Shown piece after piece: positions 11,301 through 21,683 of a stretch of 64,000 nucleotides of DNA. This DNA comes from Gymnopus androsaceus JB14 (taxonomy: Eukaryota; Basidiomycota; Agaricomycetes; Agaricales; Omphalotaceae): assembly GCA_009733575.1 (NCBI GenBank), contig ML769421.1:124001-188000 (forward strand), in the 5' to 3' direction. The notes beneath the pieces were generated by a model that was not told the origin of the DNA, ran no database searches, and worked only from the letters and a program-made list of their open reading frames with translations. A program made the translations under genes and the position numbers. The first letter of the stretch is position 1. Each line of letters opens with the position of its first letter.

Positions 11301-14073
11301 CGTCCCATGCCCATACACCTGTTTCTTGTGCTTGACTAAAATTATTTCAGCCAATGCCAGTCGAGATTGCAAAAAAGAAAATCCACAAACATGAGTTGCT
11401 CCACAATTCCATCCAGCATTTCCAGTGGTGGTGCGATGTTCGATGTTGAAAGAAAATGAATATTGGACTCCTTGTTGCAGAGGTGACGTGGTAAGCCTGC
11501 AGCGGTGAAAAGAAAGGAGTTGTGCTTATTCCATTTCTTTGATAAATTACCAGAGGTGTCGTCGCAGTAAAGCCATATTGGAAAGGCAAATACCCGCTTC
11601 CCTTGAGATTTTTTCCGCCAACGGTTACCTTCCGAGGGGACTGTTTTTTCCCAATTGGCAAAATCGTCACTGGAGTCCTCTTCCGCTATCATAGAAATCT
11701 CAGTTACTTTAGGGTGATAAATGTTATACATAAGACATACCAACGATTGCACATGGATCCGGAAGTCCAAGTGTTATGTGTGTTGTTTGAAACTGGTTGA
11801 ATGCAATGACAAAATCTGCAGCAGGAATCTCTATCTCGTTAAATGTCTGGACTGCCCAACCAGAGCCGAACAGCTCATCATCGATTATTCGCATTGTCCA
11901 CGCTTTTGCAAAAAGATTTTTATCTCGAATGAACCAGCGTGATGGCATACAAACGCGTTTGCGTGTCAGAATAGCTGGCTCAAGTGTGAAAAAATCCTGG
12001 CCTGCGAGATGTTGCACTGGAGTCAATAGATCTGGGTCCAGTTCTTTGAGCCAGCGGTCTGCTTGATTTGCTTGCGAAAGATGGTTCCCGGAGTCTTCTG
12101 GTAGGAACTTCAAATGAGCCCGTACACTGGGATTCGACATTTCCTGCTCATGCCTGCTTTTCAGTTTTGTTCACGTCTGTGAGTAACATACGCTACCTGA
12201 GCAAGAATTGCAGCAAAGTCATTCGCATAGTATACGTGCCCAAGCTTTCCCTCATATCGAATACTCCGAATACCGCACATCCGTTGCATTTCTTGGTCAA
12301 TAGCATCCATAGTTCTGTCTGATGGTAAGTTTGAGACACCAAGCGCGAGCATAGCCCAATGAATGGCAGTATTCTGTTTACGGGAGAATGCACACCGTGG
12401 AATATGGCGAAGTATATCCAGAACGCAGGTCTATATCCCCATTTTTAAATCTGAAATAAATAATTCTTGGGGAAGACTTGACATACCTCGCGATCAGGCC
12501 ATGGAAAATAAGGGGAGTGAGGATCTTGACTGGTATGCTGTCTGCGATGGGAAAAGAGGTGCGGAAATTGAGCCTCTGTTATGCAGAAGATTAGTGGCGG
12601 CTGATTTCATAAAACAGGAAAAGAAAGCTTGCCAAGATCAGCATCCGATTTTTGGGATTCCTCGCTGTCGCTCCGTTCAACTTCTTCATCAGAATCGGAC
12701 TCTTGGTCAAACACTTCATTGATGTTGAGATACGCTTCCAGGGAGTCCACAAACTCAGGAGGTAATGAAGTGACCTCTGGTGATTCAGTTTCCCAAGCGG
12801 TATTGAATGAGTCCATATCAATGTCATCAGTCATGAGAGGATCAGGCGACAGCTCTGGTCCTAGAGAGCTTGAGGTGGACTGGTTGGGCTGAGATAAAGG
12901 TGCTGCGTGCATGCCAGCTAGGATTGACCCTAGAACACCGCGAACTTCAGCATGCTGCGAGGAGGCATGTACCTGAGGATTATTGCTGGTTCCAGGAGTT
13001 GACTCCTGGTTCAAGGACTTTCTACGACGTTCAACTGCTCTGATGTGTCGGTCAGACTTTTCATGGCGACGAATATTGCGCGATTGAAGATACTGGGATT
13101 CACCGCCATGTTGTGTACATATGCGGCATCGGAAAGTATTCACGTTCAGAGGGTCAGGCTCCCAATCTAAAAGTACGTTAAATTATAATTAGTTGACATG
13201 AATATATGACAACGTACTGTATGGATCGTTTGAAGGGAATTTGCCTGTCCGATTGTTGAAATTAGTGCCTGATGAGGTTGAGCCTTTGTTTTTACAGTGA
13301 GCTTCACTTTTCCGGAAACATCAAGTCATTACCTTGAGACGATTGGTGCTGGTGTGATCTTGCACCACCCAGTAACAGAGGACGAATGTATAAAGTCATC
13401 ATGTTCTCCAGTCCAACATCAAGAAGCCGGACATGATTCTCCAGTGAAAATGGCCGCAGAGAGCTTGTGACAGTGTAGCTTCGTCGAATGGTGGGATCGC
13501 TGATTAAGTGCCTTCTCCGCAATTCAGCCTTGATGTCGTAGATAGTGGTTTCGTGGTAAATGTCTATGCAAGGGTAAGATGAAAGAACAGGAGAGAGCGC
13601 ATAGCACTGTACCCAATTTCTGTGTCGCGAATGGGCCTTGCACAAAGATTTGAATAGGATGCCTTCTAAATTTGCGTGACCGGGGCTCAAGATTTTGGAC
13701 ATTACAGTCTGCTTGAAGATCTATACATGTTAGAACATCATTGGATTGATCTAAGCGCGAAAGTACCTTCTTCTTCTCTTGCCTCCTGAATTGATCCCCG
13801 GAGAAGTAAGACCATTGATATAAGCCCAATAAATGGGATATCAATTGTCGATACAGCAGCATAAAGCAGCGAGCTAGTTTGAACTGCGAGATAAATTGCA
13901 ACCGAAAGCATATAGCAGAAAGGGATAGCACACAAAAAATACTTTAGTGACTTATACGTTCCTCGGCGGCGACATCTTTCATTGTAAGAAGCTTTACGAA
14001 GCCAGAATATTTGTCGCTTCTGAGCAATTAGACGCAACAGGGGTGTGTCGCGCTTCAGTCGACGGAGCTTCAT
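8398..14073 (-). CDS. Large Tnp2/KDZ-like transposase-related protein with ubiquitin-like and zinc-finger N-terminus
   Basis: One long multi-exon gene, judged by continuous frame through canonical introns in the N-terminal part. Order: a hydrophobic N-terminal segment (about residues 45-95); a ubiquitin-like block (IYHETTIYDIKAELRRRHLI to LYIRPLLLGG); a Cys/His motif FRCRICTQHGG...NIRRHEKSDRH; an acidic linker; a core with PIWLYCDDTSGN, SKKWNKHNSF, APPLEMLDGIVEQL, GDNPMQSELSCHIGFMG, FCRVCW, and GLDPHQDTPVKILHVILLG; then RFGPAMLFATEGFESFN and VVNIQHNCYDSKC. The tail (8398 to about 8930) is rich in Ser, Gln, Tyr and Pro. The core resembles an abundant agaricomycete family related to Tnp2/Plavaka/KDZ transposases: the D-x-x-x-x-x-x-x-LH block and the Cys knuckle match in style. 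This is recognition from memory, not a search. It could be an active transposase or a domesticated copy. Exon borders between 8398 and 12600 are approximate. Confidence 0.65.
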
Positions 14074-14114
14074 GGTGGTTCAGGAAAGATAAATAAAATT
14101 TTCGACAAAAACAT

Positions 14115-15105
14115 TCATCCTTGTAACAACTCGATCGCTTGCCGACGCAAGGAATTTGATTCCTGCAAACATTCCTCCGCCATTTTCTGAGCAACCCGTG
14201 CCTCCTTTGCCTGCATCTGGGCATCCCTAAGCAATTCCTTCGTTTCCACTAGTTCTGCCGCAGCTTTAAGAAGGTGTTTGTGCTCTTGAACTTGCTTTGG
14301 GTCAAGTAGCTCAAGCGTTTTTGACAGTGTATGTTGTAATCGTTCAAGGCGTACATTCTGGCGAAAGTTCTTGGCAAGAAGCTGGTTGTTCTCTTTCCGT
14401 TCGTTGGCCAGACAATCATTGAGGGCATACCACTGCTGCATTAAGAAATTTGAACAGCGACACGGTGCATCTGAATGAGGGCAAAACTCTACAAGAAAAG
14501 TCAGTATGTGATAGAGAAAGACAGATTTGAGACGAACTAGATGCGTTTTCTTCAGCAGCGGCAATTTCTGCAAAGGTATCCACTTCAATGCGGTCTGTAG
14601 AGTATGGTAAATATAATGAAAAGGAGTTTCAAGCAAGGAGGACATACATTCCCAGCCTTGTGAAAGATCCTTTGAGGGCGAGGGTGGTGCAGGACTGGAG
14701 CTGAAGACCTTTTGTGATTCCATCTGGTACTCCTGTTGTTCGATATCGGAATCACCATTGTTAATGTCCTCGGAAGTGAGAATTGCAGGGTCTAGCCCAC
14801 GAGATTCAAGGAGCTTCTCCAAGAAGTCCTGAGAGCCAACATCGTCGTCGATGACCGAGGATTGTGCAATACTAGAAAATTAATGATTGATTAGCTTAAG
14901 AAGAACTTGAAGAGGGAATTACAAACTGTTCGTTTGCATCCAACGCAGCTAAAAAGCTCGGACGTGGGCCAGTGGGAGAGCCAGTGCGCGCGCGTTTTGT
15001 GGGAGTAGGAAGTTGAGAAGGTTCGTAATCATCATCTGATCCCTGCTCGACAACGCGGGAAGCGTAATTTCGTTTGAATACGACATTTAAATGCCTATTG
15101 ACCAT
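14115..15105 (-). CDS. Coiled-coil companion of the transposase-like gene
   Basis: Starts MVNRHLNVVFKRNYASRVVE, then an acidic and proline stretch with a likely nuclear signal TPTKRARTGSP, then SIAQSSV-like sequence joined by an intron to DDVGSQDFLEKLLESRGLDP. Further exons carry FCPHSDAPCRCSNFLMQQWY (several Cys) and end in a long charged helix, roughly LANERKENNQLLAKNFRQNV to SNSLRRQAIELLQG, with strong coiled-coil character. Introns have normal GT/AG borders. The stop is only 41 bp upstream of the ATG of the transposase-like gene on the same strand, so the two probably belong to one module. Function unknown; binding the transposase or DNA would be a guess. Confidence 0.55.
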
Positions 15106-16254
15106 GTTTATGCAGATGAGTGGATTTAAGGAAGGCGTTGATGATTTCAAAGTTTATGGACTGCAAGAAATTCTTAGAATTGATACTCTGATAATTTTTC
15201 AAGAGCAATCGACGAGATTCTTGAGATCCAATGAGCTGAGTCATGATCTGTCTCAAGAAAATTCAAAAATGCGAGATTCTTGTAAATTCTGCCAATTTCG
15301 TTCGAAATTCTTAAGATCGGCACTTTTACAGAATTGTCATCTGCTATTCCTTAGGATTCTACTAGATTTCGGTGCAGCCGTGTACCGGTCTACCAGAACG
15401 TCTGACAGACGGAGATTGGAATCTGTAATTGGTAAGTCCGAACTCTAGCTGGGTAATAGCAGTACAAAGTCGAGCTATCAGTACTTACTTTTTGAGATGA
15501 CAGTGTCGTTGGATAATGAAGCATCTGGATGTGTATTCGTTGGGTAAAAAGATATTAGGAGAGAGAAGATGAGCGCAGACGATGAAGTGATCACCGAGTG
15601 AGCCGCCTCTACATAACGCGAACGAAAAAAATCGGTACAAGTAGATACAGATTTAACTCTGTATCAGGTACTGCAATCCCCGCTGTCGCCGAAGGTTGGC
15701 AAACTTTCTGTATGACCCAGACCTCCGAGTCGGGGGACATACACCTTTGAGTCGGAGGACATCTGAGGACATAGATCTCCGAGTCCGAGTGAGTAGGGAC
15801 AACACTTCTACAACACTCACCGATCGTGGTTTTCTCTCGATTTCGAAACTTGTACTAACGGTAAATGCTCGAAGAGTATCTATCGAGATTGTCCATCTCT
15901 ACGATGAAGCATCACAGCCGCTGCTATTGGTTTGTTCCGGGTTATGGTTCACAACTCGGTAACAGCTAAATACTGGGGAACGAAGGAAGCGTATAGCATG
16001 ATTATTGTAAGAGTGACAAAGGTCGAAGACCATGGAAGTCATAAAGATATCCTTAATATGGGCTTAAAGCTTGGAGTTGTGCAGGTCTGCCCATGATTCT
16101 CTTGTAGAATAACCGTCTGGAGTGCCTGCTGAGCCTCTCGATGAAAGATGAATAGAAAGTGAATTCATACCATAAAACCTCGATGCCTAGGGTAAAGAAA
16201 CGAGAGTCAGTTTTAGAACCATCCAAGCGCAGTTATATAATCGCACTGAAAGGT
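15106..16254. other. Intergenic region upstream of the transposase module
   Basis: Contains scattered short copies of words such as caagaatt/aattcttg in both orientations (about 15160-15330) and a cluster of ctccgagtc-like words at 15720-15800. I see no gene and no clear terminal inverted repeat that would mark the end of a transposon. Confidence 0.35.
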
Positions 16255-16458
16255 CTATTTTCTTGCCAATTCTTCCTGCATTGCGTCCTTTAGTTTTTGC
16301 AGCTGCACTGTCACAGCAGAATTTCCAGCTTGGGCAGCGGCAGTTCTAGCCTGAAAATCGTCGACAAATTTCCCTATGCGTTTTGCAACATTCTTAGTAG
16401 AGATTGGTCGAGACGATAGCGGTTTTAGAATGAGCGGTGGATGCAGAGCAGAATCCAT
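16255..16458 (-). CDS. Small conserved-looking protein, 67 residues, unknown
   Basis: Single-exon ORF beginning MDSALHPPLILKPLSSRP and continuing TKNVAKRIGKFVDDFQARTA, then a predicted helix ending QKLKDAMQEELARK. The amphipathic helical composition and clean start suggest a real short protein, but I do not recognise a family and there could be an unseen upstream exon. It lies just beyond the tRNA-Gln gene. Confidence 0.45.
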   Translation of the reverse strand: MDSALHPPLILKPLSSRPISTKNVAKRIGKFVDDFQARTAAAQAGNSAVTVQLQKLKDAMQEELARK

Positions 16459-16662
16459 GAAAGTAAGAGCTAGTAAGAGCTAAGAAATTAGACGCCTGAT
16501 AAGCGCGTCTTTCAAGCTCAAAATTATTTAAAACAAGAGAACGCGATTTCCTTTTCTTAACAATTTCGACTCGGCGCTCTTTTCAAAATTGAATGCCATG
16601 GATCTGTGTGCGCCAAATACCGCGCCTCAGGAAAAAAAATAATCTGCACTGTGGCTTGGAAA

Positions 16663-16757
16663 GGTCTAACCAGGACTCGAACCTGGGTTACGGGAAGTTA
16701 AGGAAAGTAAATGAAATCTATCAAAATCCCGTGTGATAACCTCTACACTATTAGACC
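16663..16757 (-). tRNA. tRNA-Gln (UUG) with intron
   Basis: Read on the minus strand. The acceptor stem pairs GGTCTAA with TTAGACC, the D arm is GTGT/TCAC, the anticodon stem CGGGA/TCCCG, and the T arm CCAGG-TTCGAGT-CCTGG. The anticodon loop reads TT-TTG-A, giving UUG (glutamine). A 24-nt intron at 16697-16720 follows nucleotide 37, the usual place for nuclear tRNA introns. Mature length without CCA would be 71 nt. All stems are well paired, so this looks functional. Confidence 0.93.
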
Positions 16758-16855
16758 ATACCGCCACTAGGAAAATAGACTAATTTAACGTTATCTTTTC
16801 TTTGAATCCATGGTCATTTTAATTTAATTTATTCATTGACTTCATCGCACTAAAG

Positions 16856-17561
16856 ATGCCTAAACCTGGATCCAAGCGCAAAGCAAGTCAGGGAACCTCT
16901 AACCCACCAACGTCGACTCGCAACGAAACCCATGCTGCATCCGAAAACGCCAACAAGGCTTCAGGGAAAGCCCCAGAAAAAACGAGTACAGAATCGATTC
17001 TGGATGATTTCGTTCCAGACCAGCTCGAACGACGCCTCTACATGTCGCAACTAACTTGCAAGTTTCTCACTTGGTTTTTTTGGCCAGAGAACACAAGGCT
17101 CAGCGATATAAGCACAATTGTGCTTGTCTTCATTAGCGTTATCAGGGCGTATGCCAAGTTTTCAGACACGGATGAAGGAACGAGCCGTTATTTTCTGCCG
17201 ATAGAGCTGGTTATTGTGGCATCTTCTTCGGTGAACCTGCTTCTGGGAGAGGTACCTCGTGAGTTGCGCGTTTTCCATTGACCCATTTACGAATTGCTCA
17301 GTTGCTCTCCCGGCAGGCCTTCGAGCGCAAATCCTCGACCTCCTGTTGACTCTATCCTCCTTTTCTGTGTTCTACCTCATTTATGAGTGGATATTCACAA
17401 CCTGCATCTGGACCGCACGCAAGCACCTACTCAGTTCCGACGAGATACGGGGCCTGGAAAATATCTGTTCTCCGCGGCGGTGGCTTTGCAGCGTGTTTTC
17501 TCCACCGGATTGTGTCAGCTATTACCGCGAACAGCATCAACAGCGGCCCAATACGAGTTGA
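16856..17561 (+). CDS. Small membrane protein, about 220 residues, unknown
   Basis: Two exons, 16856-17258 and 17302-17561, joined by a 43-nt intron (gtgagttgcg to ctcag) that keeps frame. The N-terminal 55 residues are basic and Ser/Thr/Asn-rich (MPKPGSKRKASQGTSN). Hydrophobic stretches follow: FLTWFFWPENT, DISTIVLVFISVIRAYAKF, LVIVASSSVNLLLG and ILDLLLTLSSFSVFYLIYEW, so three or four membrane segments are likely. The C-terminus is Cys- and Arg-rich. No family recognised. The start is the first ATG after a TATA-poor leader about 100 bp from the tRNA-Gln gene. Confidence 0.6.
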
Positions 17562-18238
17562 AAGGCCTCTGAGGGCAGGATAATATTATACAGATCGTGA
17601 GTCTACTTACCTTCCGCTAGCAAAGAACCTCGTGCCGATGCCCTGAATTATTAGGCCTCATAACCAACTCAAACCCTGCACTGATTCGAAGCCTCCAAAG
17701 CTATACCTCGAGCTCCCTTCGCCCCTCCACCCTCCTTTTACCGAGACTGCACTATCTCACCTCGAGCTAGATTTTCGACGCTGGATTGTCGACATGACTG
17801 GATCTCGATGTTTGTCCAGCCAGTGGCATGGAGGGTAGGAGTTGACCCGTTGCAGTCGCTTGTATGGACGTCTTGGACCGAACCACTCCTTTGTTCCAAG
17901 GGTTTGCAGAAATAAGCCCCCTGCGCTTTATAGAAGAGGAGGGTTTTAGAATCATTTTCAAAGTGTCGGGTGTTTTGGATGAGCATTAATGAGTATCTAG
18001 ATCTATATTTCTATCTTCCTCTGTATGGATGTCGGAGTCGAGCCTCACTACTGCAGGTACCTTTATTGCTGTCTCTTCTACAACCCATATATATTGCACT
18101 TCTGGGCATTTCAGTTCGGTACTTTTCTTCATCGAATGTCCAGTGATGTTGGGGTTAAAGCTACTCTGAATAGATATACATACAGATCGCAGCTATGATC
18201 CTTCACGTTTAGGTTACAAATAGACTGTACTGTACAAT

Positions 18239-19437
18239 CTAACGACTTGTTCCAGAAGATACAGACTGTCTTTGATGATAGTCTCTCCATGCCTTCAGTA
18301 CAAATGGGTTCTCCCAGATGCCTCCATGGAGGTTTGCTGGAAGCGAGTCGGGAATAATGGGAAGAGCTGGATGTGGAGTCTGCACCCCAGAACCAGCTTG
18401 TCAACGAGTCGTAAAAAACTAAGAATAAGGTAGATACCTGAGACAGAATAGATGCCAGCTCTGGCAGTTCAACTGAAGCAAAGCGCCGCTATGAGAGGAT
18501 ATTAGAGACAAGATCTGAACTGTCCATTTGCACTGTTACATACCTTGCGACTCGGATTAGTTTTTGGGTTTGGAGGGCGCCCTCGCTATAATAAGTAGGT
18601 AGGTAAGTATTAGTTAGGCATATGACCTGGATTGTGGAACCTACCTTGCGCTTAGGGCGAGGTTCCTCGTCTGAATCATCCGGATTTTTTGGTTTTGGAG
18701 GACGCCCTCGCTATAATAGTGTATTAGTTAGACATACGAAAGGAGTTGTGGAATCTACCTTGCGCTTAGGGCTGGGTTCCTCTTCTGAATCGTCCGGATT
18801 TTCTGGTTTTGGAGGACGCCCTCGCTATAATACTGTATTAGTTAGACATATGAGATGGGTTGTGGAATCTACCTTGCGCTTAGAGCTGGGTTCCTTTTCT
18901 GAATCGTCCGGATTTTCTGGCTTTGGAGGGCGCCCTCGCTATAATAGGGCATTAGCTAGACATATGATCTGGACTATGAAATCTACCTTGCGCTTAGGGC
19001 TGGGTTCCTCGTCTGAATTGTCCGGATTTTTTGGTTTTGGTTTTGGAGGACGCGCGCGCTATAATAGTGTATTAGTTAGACATATGAGATGGGTTGTGGA
19101 ATCTACCTTGCGCTTAGGGCTGGGTTCCTCTTCTGAATCGTCCGGATTTTTTGGTTTTGGAGGACGCCCTCGCTAAATGATATTTAGATCGCATAATCTA
19201 GAGTATCTATTGCATACCTTCTTGGACGGAGTTGAGGCCTTAAGGTCAGCGTGAACGTGGAAAGATGTTAATGTTAGTATATCTGACAAAGCGAACGGGG
19301 AACGTCGTACACTGAACATCTCGGATTTTTTGATTTTGCTACCTTTAGGACGCCCACGACCGCGCTACGTCAAAAAAAGGACATTAGTAAATACAGATAT
19401 TTTGCGACGTCTGAAGCCACCTTACCTTGGCAGGCAT
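18239..19437 (-). CDS. AT-hook protein built from tandemly duplicated exons
   Basis: About 218 residues encoded by eleven exons, all phase 0: 19426-19437 (MPAK), 19311-19364, 19218-19238 (ASTPSKK, 21 nt), 19107-19172, 18987-19058, 18873-18938, 18759-18824, 18645-18710, 18544-18585, 18438-18488 and 18239-18379. Exon 2 holds RGRGRPKGSKIKK, a classical AT-hook. Six further exons each start with R(G/A)RPPKP, an AT-hook core, followed by an acidic NPDDSEEEPSPKRK-like linker. AT-hooks bind the minor groove of AT-rich DNA, so a nuclear, chromatin-associated role is expected. The C-terminal exon (IWENPFVLKAWRDYHQRQ) looks like a separate conserved motif. Because each exon has a length divisible by three, copies can be gained, lost or skipped without shifting frame. 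Confidence 0.85.
18544..19172 (-). repeat. Tandem array of AT-hook exon plus intron units
   Basis: Six exon copies (66, 72, 66, 66, 66 and 42 nt) alternate with introns; four successive introns are exactly 48 bp (19059-19106, 18939-18986, 18825-18872, 18711-18758) and the fifth 59 bp. Exons and introns are both nearly identical between copies, so the duplicated unit is exon plus intron, about 114-120 bp, and not a coding repeat alone. Units 3 and 4 read KPEN where the others read KPKN; unit 2 has an extra PK pair. Confidence 0.92.
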
Positions 19438-19553
19438 ACTGGTAGTAGCGTAGAGCTCATTATCCTCATAGGGCACGCATGTAGCGCCTGAGATTTTAAA
19501 AAGGGAATGCCAGGGAAAATTTGCGCACCTTATCAATGATTTCGTTACTCTCT

Positions 19554-21433
19554 TCAAATATCATTCAACTGACCACTACCTTCTGAAACTGACAATATGT
19601 TTGTGAGTATTTGTTGAGCTGGAACGGTAAAAGCTGCTGTAGTACCTATAGGAAGCATCTCAATGATTTGCCGGGCAGTAGGCCTATGCGAGATCTTCTC
19701 CGACCAACAGGACTCGAGCATTGAATGAATGAATGTATAGCCCGTGCTGTTGGTAATTGTTCTCAGTAAATCGTCCGGTAGTGTTGGCCTGACACCATTC
19801 AGAACATCAATAGCAACGTGGATGTCCAACTTGTGGTGAGAGAATGGTGGTGCACCGGTAAACAGCTGTATATCTATATTCAACGCTTGAACTTGAATCA
19901 AGTATTTATATAACTCACCTCGACTACAGTGCACCCAAAAGCATATATGTCTCTAGTTATCAAGCTTCCTTGGACAGGTTGAGGTGTTGGGTTGATAAAT
20001 TCCGGTGCGAGCCAACGTAGAGAACCTTGAACGGTAGCGCTATGTGTCGGATTGAAGGACTGCGTATCCATCACCGATAGCCCGAAAGTCAGCCAAGCAA
20101 CATTGGCGAGAGTCATCGGTAATGAGAATATTAGCCTGCGGAGAAGAATAGTTGGTTGTTGCTCGAATGCCGGGAAAGAAAGTGGAGACCGACCCCTTTG
20201 ATATCACCATGCACCACTGGCGGATCAAGCTCGTGCAAGTAAGCTAGTCCTTGGGCTATTTGGACAGCCTGAATATGGTTAGGCTACAAGAAAAACAGAA
20301 CAAGAAATTGCTCACGTAGTCAAGTTTTTCCTTGAAGGACATGGAGGATTTCGAGGCATAAGATATTATATCACCGTTTGACATCCACGGAGAGGTTATA
20401 CAGAAACTGGGTCGAAATAACTCGATGTTGATACCGAGAAAGGGAAGAATGTTAGGGTGCCTGAGCTGTCTCCATAAAATAACTTCATTACTCAAGCTCT
20501 AGAATATTTTCCAGACATATTTTGGAGTATGTAGATATATTCCCCACCTTCAATAGCTTTTCTTTATTTTCATGCTGCATGAACATTCGCAGGACCTTGA
20601 TGCATACACGCTGTTCACCCAAGCGACCAACCCAGACATCCTGTACCGAATAAACGTCAGATATCAAAAAGCAGATGATAAACAGCACTTGCCGAGAATC
20701 CACCACCTGAAACTGGAAATTCGCTTTCACAAACAATATTCCGCAGATACATTGAAGGTGGTAAGACGCCATGCAGACGGTTCAGATGTCGGAGGGATTT
20801 CAAATACCTCCTTCGTAAGGAAGCTGCTTGAGTGCGGTCAAGTTCCTATGAAGCAATTAGAACTCGAATTGCCAGTGGTAAGTAAGGGAACAGGCCGTAC
20901 AAACTGTAACAGCTCCATCACGAGTGGTGCATCTTCCGCCTCCACAATGAGATTCATTTCATGATATTCATCAGCAGCCACAAAAGAGCACATTTGGCTT
21001 GTGGTCCGAAAGGGCAGCGTTGCTCGGTGTGAATTTTGGGTGTTTAGTAGGTCATTTGACGGTCGTGTTTCAAGGTCAAGATCCACTATACAACTTTCAT
21101 CCGGCATTGTGAATATAACCCGGTCGATGCTGTGTGGTATTGAAATCGTAGGTAGTGGCGCAAAGGTCAATGCGTATCCGCTGGATAATATCGTGTTCAA
21201 AGCAAGCAATAATTGAGGCGAGCCTCGAAAGAATGTAGCGAGCTTCACGATTATCGAGACCACACCTTGTCTGTGGGAACGCTTTAGTTTCTCACTAGAT
21301 AATAAAGATGTAAGTACTTTTCTGGAGGCTCTGTGGACCCAAAAGCCATCGTTAGAAGTTGCTGGTACTGTGCCGGTTCTTCATAGAAATGTTGTGCCAA
21401 GAGATCCGTCGGACAGCCTGAGCTCAGCGACAT
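19554..21433 (-). CDS. PAH (Sin3-type) domain fused to TKL-like protein kinase, with frameshift in DFG motif
   Basis: Starts MSLSSGCPTDLLAQHFYEEP. With a 44-nt intron after MAFG, the N-terminus reads YQQLLTMAFGEKLKRSHRQG, then VVSIIVKLATFFRGSPQLLL and ALNTILSSGY, matching the paired amphipathic helix fold in spacing. A linker (about 100 residues, LDLETRPSNDLL) leads to LDRTQAASLRRRYLKSLRHL and the kinase domain: GGGFS glycine loop split by a GC-AG intron, VCIK lysine, NEVILWRQLRHPNILPFLG (helix C Glu), YLHELDPPVVHGDIKG catalytic loop, LAPEF, DIYAFGCTVVE, and RPTARQIIEML. The sequence between ADF and GLSVM carries one extra C at about 20089, so the DFG motif is out of frame. Unless this is a sequencing error, the allele makes a truncated kinase. 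Stop at 19554. Confidence 0.75.
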
Positions 21434-21683
21434 TGCGGGGAATGATGTATAGACCCAGCGGGAGAGCAGCCACAGATAAGGTGGGAGGAAAGGTATTTAT
21501 ATATCTTCATCATTTTCAAGTTAATGATTTTTCTGCTCAGCGCTCAGTGCTCATCATTCAACATTTGAAGCGCTAAGGCTACGCTGGTGCCGGGCGCTAA
21601 TTCACTGATCTCCCACGAGATAAGCTTTTTCGCGCGCGCAGTGGCACTTGCGTTTTTATCGTTGTTTCTAGGTATTCACCGTC
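21434..21683. promoter_or_regulatory. Divergent promoter region of the PAH-kinase and F-box genes
   Basis: The two genes start 250 bp apart and point away from each other. The interval has no ORF of its own and includes a GC-rich palindromic patch (gcgcgcgc near 21632). A shared control region is inferred from position alone. Confidence 0.45.

Noticed and set aside
18622..19176. 184-codon plus-strand ORF with SSSESSGF repeats
   Set aside because: Opposite strand of the AT-hook exon array; it runs through introns and exons alike and has no start context.
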